Shown here piece by piece: positions 28,173-36,378 of a stretch of DNA of 64,000 bases. Where the stretch lies: NCBI GenBank assembly GCA_024639005.1, contig JAHEJD010000002.1:1-64000 (forward strand), written 5' to 3'. Under the pieces are notes generated by a model that saw nothing but the letters and a program-made list of their open reading frames with translations, had not been told where the DNA came from and ran no database searches. The DNA comes from Chromatiaceae bacterium. GTDB lineage: Bacteria > Pseudomonadota > Gammaproteobacteria > Chromatiales > Chromatiaceae. Made by a program: the position numbers and the translations under genes. Each line of letters begins with the position of its first letter. The stretch's first letter is position 1.

Positions 28173-29557
28173 CGCTGTTGTCTCAGTCGGGGGTCGAAGG
28201 CGTCGCGCACGACATCGGAAAACAGGTTCGCCGCCAACACCAGGGTGAACATGAAGACAAAGGCCGCGAGCAGCGACCACCAGACGACGGGCTCACGAGC
28301 CAGCTCGAGGCGCGCACCGTTGATCATATTGCCCCAGCTGTTGGTGGCCGGATCGACACCGATGTTGATATAAGACAGTACGGCCTCGGCAAGCACCAGA
28401 CCGCTGAAATCAAGCACGATCGTAATCAACACGATATGCATCACATTAGGCAGTACGTGGCGTAGCAGGATGCGGAAGTTTCCGACGCCGAATGCGCGCG
28501 CCGCCTGCACATACTCGAGCTCTTTCAGTTTGAGCGCCTCGCCGCGCAGCAGACGACATAGCGACGTCCAGCTGGTCACGCCAAGGATAAGACACAGAAA
28601 AAGCAGGCGCAGATCGGCTCGCTCTGTGACACTGTTGAAATCGTCTTCATGATTGCTCATATAGATCTGCATCATCAGCACAGCCGCAGCAATCAGTAGT
28701 ACGCCAGGTATCGAGTTCAAGGTCGTGTAGAGATACTGTATGACGTCGTCAACCCAGCCGCGAAAATAGCCGGCCATGATGCCGAGCAAGATCGCGGCAG
28801 GCAGCATCACCAATGTGGTCAAAGTACCGATGACCAACCCAGTACGGATGCTCTTGAGCGATTGAAAGAACACGCCCTCGCCTACCTTGTCGGTACCGAG
28901 TACGTGATAAAAAGCAGAAAGCTCCCAAAGCGCGCCCAAAAGAAGCGCCAACCCGAACGCCGTCCATGCGCCGACATGCCAAGGATTGCGCAAACGACCG
29001 CCCAGCAGACGGGCCAGGCGATCACGATTCGCGCGACAGATGACGATCAGCAGCATCAACCATACTGCCCCTCCTTTGAGCGCACCCGACAGCGCCTTGA
29101 GCGCGATATCCTGCAGCTTGCTGTCATCACCAAGCTGTAGATGCGCACCGCCGTAAATCAGTCGCGGGTAGTCACGCAGCATGCTGCCGTCGGGCTGTTC
29201 AATATTCTCCTTGCTGAACAGGTGCGTGGCGAACGGGGCTGAGTAGGTCTTTTCACGCTGGGTGCGAAGAGATCCGGCGATATGATCGAACAGGCTGAGC
29301 ACCTCAGTCGAATAGATCGGCTCCCCCTGGTCGTCGACGCCGCTCTTCGGATTGAAGTGCAGCGTATCGAGCACGCCCACAACGACATAGAACAGGAGCA
29401 CCACCATCGCCGCCTGCCCCGTTCGACTGCGCGCGACGCGCTGCCACGGCGCCGCGAGATGCTCGTGGCGACGCGTATACCAGACCATCGCCGCCGCCAG
29501 CCCGAGCAGCAGGTAGATCAGGGCGTCGGTCCAGAGTATTACCGGCTGAAACGCCAT
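28169..29557 (-). CDS. Peptide ABC transporter permease (DppC/YejE type)
   Basis: This 462-residue inner-membrane permease is longer than usual because of an N-terminal region with a membrane helix and a ~90-residue periplasmic stretch (residues ~75-165). The C-terminal part has the BPD transport domain with the ATPase-contact loop EYVQAARAFGVGNFRILLRHVLPN. It pairs with the upstream DppB-type permease, whose stop is four bases before this start. Confidence 0.93.
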   Translation of the reverse strand: MAFQPVILWTDALIYLLLGLAAAMVWYTRRHEHLAAPWQRVARSRTGQAAMVVLLFYVVVGVLDTLHFNPKSGVDDQGEPIYSTEVLSLFDHIAGSLRTQREKTYSAPFATHLFSKENIEQPDGSMLRDYPRLIYGGAHLQLGDDSKLQDIALKALSGALKGGAVWLMLLIVICRANRDRLARLLGGRLRNPWHVGAWTAFGLALLLGALWELSAFYHVLGTDKVGEGVFFQSLKSIRTGLVIGTLTTLVMLPAAILLGIMAGYFRGWVDDVIQYLYTTLNSIPGVLLIAAAVLMMQIYMSNHEDDFNSVTERADLRLLFLCLILGVTSWTSLCRLLRGEALKLKELEYVQAARAFGVGNFRILLRHVLPNVMHIVLITIVLDFSGLVLAEAVLSYINIGVDPATNSWGNMINGARLELAREPVVWWSLLAAFVFMFTLVLAANLFSDVVRDAFDPRLRQQR

Positions 29558-29561
29558 GCGA

Positions 29562-30539
29562 TCAGTCTAGTCTCACGCGCGGGTCGACCATCGTGTAGGA
29601 GATGTCGGTGAGCAACAGCCCGATTATGTACAGCACCGCGCCCAGGAAAACCATCGCCCGCACAATTGCGAAGTCCTGACGATTGATGGCATCGATGGTG
29701 TAGCTCCCCAGGCCGGGTATCCCGAAGAATGACTCGGTCAGCAGACTGCCAATGAACAGCAACGGCAACACAACGACCACCCCCGTCAAGATAGGTATCA
29801 AGGCATTGCGCAGCACATGACGGAACAAGACCCAGTGCTCAGACAGACCTTTGGCGCGCGCCGACCGAACGTAATCACGGTGAATCTCTTCCAGAAACAG
29901 GGTTCGATACCAGCGCGTCCCCGAACCGATGCTACCGACAATGCCGACAACGACCGGCAGAACCATGAATTTCCACGCGTGCAGGCCCGTGTCATACCCG
30001 GATATCGGTACCAGATTCAGCAGTTTCCCTACCAGGAACTGTCCGCCGATGATGTAGAAGAGGCTGGATATCGACATCATTGCGACACACAGCACCACGC
30101 CCCAGAAATCGAGATAGCTGGCACGGAAAAAAGCCAACAGCAGCGCGAAGGTAATATTCACGGCCAGACCCACAAGGAGGGTCGGTACCGCAATCGCGAG
30201 GCTCGGCCACATTCGCTGTGAGATATCGTGGCTGATATCACGCCCGCTGTCCGATTGCCCAAAATCGAACAGGAACAGTCGCAGCGACTTCTCGTAGAGA
30301 ATCGTATCGGTCAGCATGTCGGCGCCCTGCGCCGAGTGGTTTATCAACAGCGGCTTTTCATAGCCGTGCTCTTGCTTCCACGCCTGAACGGCCTCTGCCG
30401 TCACGCGCTTGTTACCGAGATGCATTCGGGCCATGTCGTCCGGCGAATTGACGACGAAGAACAACACAAAAGTAAGCGCATTGACGCCCAGCAGGATCGG
30501 GAGCGCATACAGCATTCGGCGCACGATGTACGCGGTCAC
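29562..30539 (-). CDS. Peptide ABC transporter permease (DppB/YejB type)
   Basis: This is a 325-residue permease with about six helices. It starts with the typical TAYIVRRMLYALPILLGVNALTF and carries the ATPase-contact loop DYVRSARAKGLSEHWVLFRHVLRNA. The usual N-terminal periplasmic insert is longer here (residues ~35-100). The start overlaps the stop of the binding-protein gene by four bases (30536-30539). Confidence 0.94.
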   Translation of the reverse strand: MTAYIVRRMLYALPILLGVNALTFVLFFVVNSPDDMARMHLGNKRVTAEAVQAWKQEHGYEKPLLINHSAQGADMLTDTILYEKSLRLFLFDFGQSDSGRDISHDISQRMWPSLAIAVPTLLVGLAVNITFALLLAFFRASYLDFWGVVLCVAMMSISSLFYIIGGQFLVGKLLNLVPISGYDTGLHAWKFMVLPVVVGIVGSIGSGTRWYRTLFLEEIHRDYVRSARAKGLSEHWVLFRHVLRNALIPILTGVVVVLPLLFIGSLLTESFFGIPGLGSYTIDAINRQDFAIVRAMVFLGAVLYIIGLLLTDISYTMVDPRVRLD

Positions 30540-32710
30540 AGCGCCCTACTCCTTTCACGCGCAATGAATCCCCGGATTGCCGGCAAAATCGAGACAATGA
30601 GCACAACGGCCAACGCGCCAAGCGGCCACAACACGGGCCGATTCCAGGCCTCCTGCGCAGAAGCCCGCGCCGCGCCGTCCACACGCTTGTACTTCAGCGT
30701 GTTGTTTGCCATCAGATGTGGCTTGGAGTTCTGAAACCAGGCGTGGTGCAGGCTGAACGCCTTGGGAAAAAAACCGAACATCCAGGGTGACTCCTGGCGC
30801 AGAATTTCCACCATGCGGTCGATAATCTTCTGACGTTCCGACCCATTCGGCAGGTCTTTCATGGTTAGAAAGAGTCGATCGAACTCCGCATTCTTGAAAT
30901 TAGCCGCATTCTCGCCCTTTGATTCCACTTTTCCGTTCGGGCCATACAGCAGAAAGAAAAAGTTCTCTGGATCGGGATAGTCGGCGTTCCACCCCCAGCT
31001 GAAGATCTGCGAGGTCCCCTTGAGCATCTTGTCCTGAAAACGGTTGTAGTCCGTAGCGCGGATAACCAGTTCGATGCCAAGTTTCTCCAGTTGTTTGCGA
31101 TACCACTGCAGCATCGCCTTGCTGTCCGGTCCGGCCGCCGGGGTGTCGTAATACAGGATCAACGGACCGCCGGTCTTGGGATCGCGCCCCTCTGGGTAGC
31201 CTGCCTGCTCAAGCAATCGACGCGCATCACTGATGTCCCGTCGGCGTGCGCTACCGTTGCGCCAGACGTGGGTTACCGGATTGACCCCCTGCTCGCCGTC
31301 TCGATGGCCAAAGATCCCTGGCGGCAAAGGACTCTGGGCCGACTCGCCGCGGCCGTTGCGGAATATCGAGATGAATTCCTCGAAATCAACCGCGATCGCT
31401 ATCGCCTGACGCAGCAGTCGCGCGCGTTCACTGTCGCCGCCGACAACCGGGTCGAGCATATTAAAACCCGCGTAGAACACCGACGTCTCCACGGCAGTGC
31501 TGAGTTGTATACCCTTTTCCCGCATCGCGTCGGTGAGGCTGGCTTCACCGGCGCTCCCGAACTGCACGGCCTGATCGAAGCTGTCGGAGCCGATACCTGA
31601 GTTGTCGTAATAGCCTTGTAGGAATTTGTTCCAGCGCGGGATCGCCTCTTTTTCCAGTGCGTAGACAGCGCGCTCGATGAATGGCATGGGCTTCCCGGCG
31701 TCATCCAAGAGACCTTCCCGGCGGTCTTGCTCTGGCCCTTCCGTTGGGTAAAGCTCGCCATGAAAATTCGGATTGCGCTCCAGCACCATGCGCAGGTTGG
31801 GGTTGTTCTCGGTCAGCATGAAGGGGCCTGTGCCGATAGGGTACCAGTTCAAGTTGATGTTCTTGTCGTCGAGGCCGGGCTGGGAGTAAAAGCGCTCGGC
31901 CTCCCAGGGCATTGGCGAGAAGAAATTCATCGCCAACCAGAATATGAACTGCGGATACTTGCGCTCTATTCGTATACGAAAGGCGTAGCGATCGATCTCC
32001 TCTAAACCCGCCATGTCGATCGATCGCAGATCCAGCCACTGACCCGGCTCACCGTTATCTCGCAAGGCGTCGTGCGCGGCTTTGGCGTACTCGGCGAAAT
32101 CGGCGAATCCACGGATGTGTTCGGCCATCAGGCTTGCGATCGGAGAGTGATTCGGGGAATAAGCGAGGCGTTTGATCTGGTAGAGGTAGTCGGCAGCAGT
32201 CAGCTCACGCGTCCCGGTCAGCGGGAAATCACTGAGCCTGTTGACCCGATCCAGCATCTCCGGCACCAGCGGCCAATACGCCGGATTGCCATCGTCGCGC
32301 AGCGCGAGGGCGGGGTGCGGTTGATAGCGGATGCCGGGGCGAATGCGCAGTATATAGTCCGTGTAGGCGACATCGGCTGCTGGCGCATCCGCGCTCAGCA
32401 GTGAACCGTCATGACCATAGTGACGGATCTCGGGCAGCCGCGCTGCGGTCTGTGGGACCAGCGCATAAGGTCGAGCCAGAAAATGGTACTGCAGCGGCGG
32501 CTCATAGACCTGAGAGATGAACGCCCACTCATTGGAGCTGTAGGAGCGCGCTGGATCGAGATGCTTGGGTCGTTCTGAGAAAGAACTGAAGAACACCGGG
32601 CCCGCCGAGGCGCCCGCCCGGTAGGGATCATTCCACGCCTGACCTTCGCAGCCAGCAAGGAACGCCATACCCAGCCACGAAATGGCATGCAGGATTCGAC
32701 TGCCGCGCAT
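30536..32710 (-). CDS. Peptide ABC transporter substrate-binding lipoprotein with C-terminal membrane anchor
   Basis: This is a 724-residue family-5 solute-binding protein. The start at ATG 32710 is preceded by AAAGGG and gives a short lipoprotein signal with lipobox LAGC; an ATG at 32758 would place it too far inside. The family signature is in the region with RSYSSNEWAFISQVYEPPLQ. The protein has a C-terminal hydrophobic helix (LWPLGALAVVLIVSILPAI) followed by basic residues, so it should be anchored at both ends. Most binding proteins lack such a helix. It is the first gene of the four-gene transporter operon. Confidence 0.9.
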   Translation of the reverse strand: MRGSRILHAISWLGMAFLAGCEGQAWNDPYRAGASAGPVFFSSFSERPKHLDPARSYSSNEWAFISQVYEPPLQYHFLARPYALVPQTAARLPEIRHYGHDGSLLSADAPAADVAYTDYILRIRPGIRYQPHPALALRDDGNPAYWPLVPEMLDRVNRLSDFPLTGTRELTAADYLYQIKRLAYSPNHSPIASLMAEHIRGFADFAEYAKAAHDALRDNGEPGQWLDLRSIDMAGLEEIDRYAFRIRIERKYPQFIFWLAMNFFSPMPWEAERFYSQPGLDDKNINLNWYPIGTGPFMLTENNPNLRMVLERNPNFHGELYPTEGPEQDRREGLLDDAGKPMPFIERAVYALEKEAIPRWNKFLQGYYDNSGIGSDSFDQAVQFGSAGEASLTDAMREKGIQLSTAVETSVFYAGFNMLDPVVGGDSERARLLRQAIAIAVDFEEFISIFRNGRGESAQSPLPPGIFGHRDGEQGVNPVTHVWRNGSARRRDISDARRLLEQAGYPEGRDPKTGGPLILYYDTPAAGPDSKAMLQWYRKQLEKLGIELVIRATDYNRFQDKMLKGTSQIFSWGWNADYPDPENFFFLLYGPNGKVESKGENAANFKNAEFDRLFLTMKDLPNGSERQKIIDRMVEILRQESPWMFGFFPKAFSLHHAWFQNSKPHLMANNTLKYKRVDGAARASAQEAWNRPVLWPLGALAVVLIVSILPAIRGFIARERSRAL

Positions 32711-32879
32711 TTGCGACCCTTTGAACAGCAGATTTCTTTGCGGTAACGTACGCGCCATTCTCGACCAGATTCTCTACCAAGCTATGGGCACGGACCTCCC
32801 GCGAGGATGATGGCACTGCAGCGGTTCTCTGTCAGCCCATTTGTTCCCCAGACAAAACCACAATCGAGAGGGACTTTCT

Positions 32880-33656
32880 ATGGGATTCCTGCAAGACAAA
32901 CGCGCGCTGATCGTCGGTGTAGCCAGCAATCGCTCGATCGCCTACGGCATCGCCGCCGCCATGCATCGTGAAGGCGCCGAGCTTGCCTTCACCTATCAGG
33001 GAGACAAGTTAAGAGATCGCGTATCCGGATTCGCCGCGGAGTTCGGGTCGGATATCGTGCTGCCGCTGGACGTCGCCAGCGATGAACAGATCGACGCCGT
33101 ATTCGCCGAATTGGCGAAGCGCTGGGATGGCCTGGACTGCCTGATCCATTCGGTCGGTTTCGCCCCGCGCGACCAGCTGGAAGGTTCCTACGTCGACGCA
33201 GTAACTCGGGAAGGCTTTCGAATCGCACACGACATCAGTGCCTACAGCCTCGCAGCACTCGCCAAGGCGGGCCGCCCGATGATGCAGGGGCGCAACGGTG
33301 CCATTGTGACAATGAGTTATCTTGGCGCCGTGCGAACGGTACCGAACTACAACGTCATGGGTGTCGCAAAGGCCGCACTCGAAGCCAATGTGCGTTACCT
33401 CGCTGACGCCCTTGGTCCAGAGGGAACGCGCGTTAACGCGGTCTCCGCCGGACCTATTCGCACGCTGGCTGCGTCTGGCATCAGCGGTTTCCGCGGCATG
33501 CTCGCCGAGGCCGAAAAGAAAACGCCGCTGCGGCGCAACGTAACCATCGATGAGGTGGGCAATGCGGCCGCCTTCCTGTGTTCTGATCTGGCATCCGGCG
33601 TCACCGGTGATGTGCTGTACGTCGACTCGGGTTACCACATCCTCGGCATGGCGTGA
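32880..33656 (+). CDS. fabI: Enoyl-[acyl-carrier-protein] reductase (NADH)
   Basis: FabI catalyses the last reduction step of fatty-acid elongation. The 258-residue short-chain dehydrogenase fold starts [20 protein letters not shown], the atypical NAD motif of FabI. It has the catalytic Tyr and Lys in [11 protein letters not shown] (Y-x6-K) and the substrate loop with [13 protein letters not shown] 32880 follows GAGAGGGACTTTCT; the upstream frame is not FabI. An 18-bp inverted repeat follows the stop. Confidence 0.97.
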   Translation: MGFLQDKRALIVGVASNRSIAYGIAAAMHREGAELAFTYQGDKLRDRVSGFAAEFGSDIVLPLDVASDEQIDAVFAELAKRWDGLDCLIHSVGFAPRDQLEGSYVDAVTREGFRIAHDISAYSLAALAKAGRPMMQGRNGAIVTMSYLGAVRTVPNYNVMGVAKAALEANVRYLADALGPEGTRVNAVSAGPIRTLAASGISGFRGMLAEAEKKTPLRRNVTIDEVGNAAAFLCSDLASGVTGDVLYVDSGYHILGMA

Positions 33657-33663
33657 TGTAGCC

Positions 33664-33738
33664 AGCCTGCAAATCTCACCGATTTCCTGCTGCGGGCTTC
33701 GATACACTCGCGACGAAAAACGGTGAGATTTGCAGGCT
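33664..33738. repeat. Inverted pair of the TAGCCTG repeat between fabI and ppiD
   Basis: AGCCTGCAAATCTCACCG (33664-33681) and its exact reverse complement (33721-33738) form 18-bp arms around 39 bases. The second arm includes the end of the ppiD stop codon. They are variants of the unit at 20924 and 21680. The pair sits between two convergent genes and could work as a bidirectional terminator or a folding element, but no T-run follows. Confidence 0.7.
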
Positions 33739-35653
33739 AGTCGCCGACGGGCTTTATCTCGACGTCCGATCGATTGCGCAGGCTCTGCGTGAAATAGCGC
33801 ATCTGGGCGCCGGCGACCTGTCCCGCAGCCTGCTCGGATACCAGAGGGCGCTCCGCGTCCGCTAAGGTATCCATGGAACCGAGCTCTGTCGCTGTCAACG
33901 CGATCAGGTAAAAGTCGCCCTGACCGGAAGCGACGCCACCGTGCACTGCGCCGCCATCCCGCGCCGGCTGCATTGCAAATGCCTCTGCCAGCACCTCGGC
34001 CGGCACACCCGCCCCGGCCCTGCCTACGGCGCCCGGCGATTCGATCTGCCACGCATGATCCGATGCCACCTGCTGCAGCGTCTTGTCACCCGTTGAGAGC
34101 AACGACAGCATTTGCTGGCCGGTTTTCTCTGCAGCCTTTGATGCCTCGAATGACACGAAATCCTGCTCGATCGCCGCGCGGTTCTCATCGAACCGCAGCA
34201 CACCCGTCGGCTCATACTCGGCGACCCGAATAACGACTGCGCGCTGTGGACCGATTTCGATCAAATCGCTGTTATTGCCTGCCTGCAGCACATCGTCGGA
34301 AAAAGCGGCATTCAATACCCTCGGCGAATCAAGCCCTTCTGGCAGTCCGGCGTCTCGGGTCACCCAGCCCGTGGTCTGGATCTGAAGATCCAGTGCCTCG
34401 GCCGCGGGCATGAGGCTATCGGCGTTCTCGTAGGCGGATTCCGCAAGCCTTTCAGCGTAGTCGAAGTAAAGATTTTCCGCCTCGAACTTGCGATAGGCAC
34501 TTTCCACCTGATCGCGCAGCTCGGAGAACCCTGCGTCCGAACCGCCGCGCACATCCGTCACCTGGAGAATATGAAATCCGAAATCGGTGCGGACCAGATC
34601 ACTGATTTCACCCAGCGGAAGCGCAAAAGCGGCGTCTTCGAACGCCGGGACCATCATGCCAAGCTCGACCCAGCCGAGATCACCGCCATTGGCGGCGGAA
34701 CCGGGGTCATCCGAATTATCTCGGGCCAGTTCTGCAAAATCACCGTCGGCGCGCAGCTGCTCCAGCAGCGCCTCGGCCTTCTGCCGAGCACTGTTGATTT
34801 CGTCTGCGCCACCACCCGGCGCAACTGCGATCAGGATGTGCCGCATTGCCCGTTCCTCACGTGCGACGAACTCCGCGCGATGATCGTCGAAATACTGCCG
34901 CAGCGTTTCTTCATTGACCTCGACGAGTCCGCCGAGGCCGGTCGCGTCCAGTAGAAGATAACTCAGTTTCATTCGCTCCGGCGTGCGATAGCGGTCGAGA
35001 TTCGAATCAAAAAAGCTGCGCACCGCGTCGGCGGTCACGGCAACACCATCCCGATAGGCGGCCGCCGGGATGCGCGCGTAAGCGAAGGTCCGCTTCTGGT
35101 CTGTCAAGCCAATGCGTGTGCGCAGATTTGTCTCCGTAACGAATGTCGTTTCACGTATTCCACTGCGCAGCTGATCGAGCGCCATGTCCTGGCGCACACT
35201 CTGCTCAAAACCCGAACGGCTCTGTCCCAGATTGCGGACTGACCCTTCGTACACCTGCTGATCGAAGCGTCCCTCACGCTGAAATGCCGGAATCGACGCG
35301 ATAAACCCGCGCGCCTGCGCATCACTGGTTCGCATATTCCAGGCCTGCGCTTGGTTGACCAACACCATCTCCTCAACCATCGCATCGAGCGTTTGCTGCT
35401 TTAGTTCACTCTCCTCGAAGAGGTCGGCACGATAGGCATCACCCAGTGTTGCCCGCATCCTTTCACGGACCTGACGCGTTCGCTGATCCAGCATGCGTTC
35501 GGTAATGGCATCGCCTTCGACAACCGCGACCTCCGGTTCCGCGCCGACGCCCAGGTATTCTTGAATGCCCCAGAGGGCGAAAGGAACGCTGATAAGGATA
35601 ACGATGGCCCAGGCGATCCAGCCCTGAGCTTTTTCTCTGATGGCCTGCAGCAT
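33737..35653 (-). CDS. ppiD: Periplasmic folding chaperone PpiD (SurA-N / PPIase)
   Basis: PpiD is anchored to the inner membrane near the Sec translocon and assists folding of exported proteins. The 638-residue protein has one N-terminal helix (GWIAWAIVILISVPFALWG, residues ~12-30), a SurA-N-like region, and a parvulin domain near residues 265-365 (AREERAMRHILIAVAPGGG through FGFHILQVTDVRGG). Its place after hupB in the tig-clpPX-lon-hupB block is the classical gammaproteobacterial order. A strong terminator lies upstream and ends the tRNA transcript, so ppiD needs its own promoter. Confidence 0.95.
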   Translation of the reverse strand: MLQAIREKAQGWIAWAIVILISVPFALWGIQEYLGVGAEPEVAVVEGDAITERMLDQRTRQVRERMRATLGDAYRADLFEESELKQQTLDAMVEEMVLVNQAQAWNMRTSDAQARGFIASIPAFQREGRFDQQVYEGSVRNLGQSRSGFEQSVRQDMALDQLRSGIRETTFVTETNLRTRIGLTDQKRTFAYARIPAAAYRDGVAVTADAVRSFFDSNLDRYRTPERMKLSYLLLDATGLGGLVEVNEETLRQYFDDHRAEFVAREERAMRHILIAVAPGGGADEINSARQKAEALLEQLRADGDFAELARDNSDDPGSAANGGDLGWVELGMMVPAFEDAAFALPLGEISDLVRTDFGFHILQVTDVRGGSDAGFSELRDQVESAYRKFEAENLYFDYAERLAESAYENADSLMPAAEALDLQIQTTGWVTRDAGLPEGLDSPRVLNAAFSDDVLQAGNNSDLIEIGPQRAVVIRVAEYEPTGVLRFDENRAAIEQDFVSFEASKAAEKTGQQMLSLLSTGDKTLQQVASDHAWQIESPGAVGRAGAGVPAEVLAEAFAMQPARDGGAVHGGVASGQGDFYLIALTATELGSMDTLADAERPLVSEQAAGQVAGAQMRYFTQSLRNRSDVEIKPVGD

Positions 35654-35685
35654 GTTTCCGTGGGTCTTCTACGAAGTTCTTGAAC

Positions 35686-35715
35686 GAAAAACGGGGTATC
35701 TTGATGATACCCCGT
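35686..35715 (-). terminator. Rho-independent terminator after tRNA-Asp
   Basis: On the minus strand ACGGGGTATC (complement of 35706-35715) pairs with GATACCCCGT (complement of 35691-35700) around five bases. It is followed directly by TTTTT (complement of 35686-35690). It lies 13 bases after the tRNA-Asp 3' end and should end the hupB-tRNA transcript. Confidence 0.9.
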
Positions 35716-35728
35716 CCAGGCGAAGTTT

Positions 35729-35805
35729 TGGCGGAGTGGACGGGACTCGAACCCGCGACCCCCGGCGTGACAGGCCGGTATTCTAACCAACTGAACTACC
35801 ACTCC
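35729..35805 (-). tRNA. tRNA-Asp (GTC)
   Basis: This 77-base tRNA gene folds normally. The acceptor stem GGAGTGG/CCACTCC is followed by G and an encoded CCA. The anticodon arm has GTC in CCTGTCACG, and the T-arm contains GGTTCGAGTCC. It lies seven bases after the tRNA-Val gene and precedes a strong terminator. Confidence 0.97.
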
Positions 35806-35812
35806 GAACTCT

Positions 35813-35888
35813 TGGTGGGTGCTGCAGGGATCGAACCTGCGACCCTCGCCTTGTAAGGGCGATGCTCTCCCAGCTGAGCTAAGCACCC
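35813..35888 (-). tRNA. tRNA-Val (TAC)
   Basis: This is a 76-base tRNA gene with acceptor stem GGGTGCT/AGCACCC, discriminator A and an encoded CCA. The anticodon is TAC in CCTTACAAG, and the T-arm has GGTTCGATCC. Only 14 bases separate it from the hupB stop, so the tRNA is probably cut out of the hupB message. Confidence 0.97.
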
Positions 35889-35902
35889 AAAAACGAAGCG
35901 CG

Positions 35903-36175
35903 TCAGTTTACTGCGTCCTTGAAGGCTTTGCCAGCCTTGAATGCGGGTGTTTTTGATGCGGCGATCTCGATTGCGTTGCCGGTCTTGGGATTGCGCCCGG
36001 TGCGCGCTGCGCGGGCTCGAAGCAGGAAAGTGCCGAAACCAACGATCGATACGCTGTCGTCGTTTTTCACGGCCACCGTGATGGCGTCAATCAGGCCGTC
36101 CAGTGCGCGGCCAGCCGCAGCTTTGGAGATGTCAGCAGATTCGGCCATGGCATCAACTAGTTCAGATTTATTCAT
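35903..36175 (-). CDS. hupB: DNA-binding protein HU-beta
   Basis: HU is a histone-like dimeric nucleoid protein. The 90-residue sequence has the full family pattern: [47 protein letters not shown] (the DNA-binding arms with the conserved RNP) and the C-terminal KPAFKAGKxFKDAVN type end. AAGGGGGCACC lies upstream of the ATG. The gene lies between lon and two tRNA genes. Confidence 0.97.
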   Translation of the reverse strand: MNKSELVDAMAESADISKAAAGRALDGLIDAITVAVKNDDSVSIVGFGTFLLRARAARTGRNPKTGNAIEIAASKTPAFKAGKAFKDAVN

Positions 36176-36378
36176 TCGGACGGTGCCCCCTTATTGGATT
36201 AATACAACCCGGTCCTTGGTTGGCTGCAGTGTGGTGAATAATTTAAGTATTCCGGTTAAGCCGGCGCTTTGGTGCGGGCCGCTTTATAACAGCCCCAAAA
36301 ATTCGGTGTCAAGCAAGCCGTTCAAACAAAGATGAGGTCTCGCTCAACACCGTCTTCTACCAGCGTTGCCTGTCGAGT

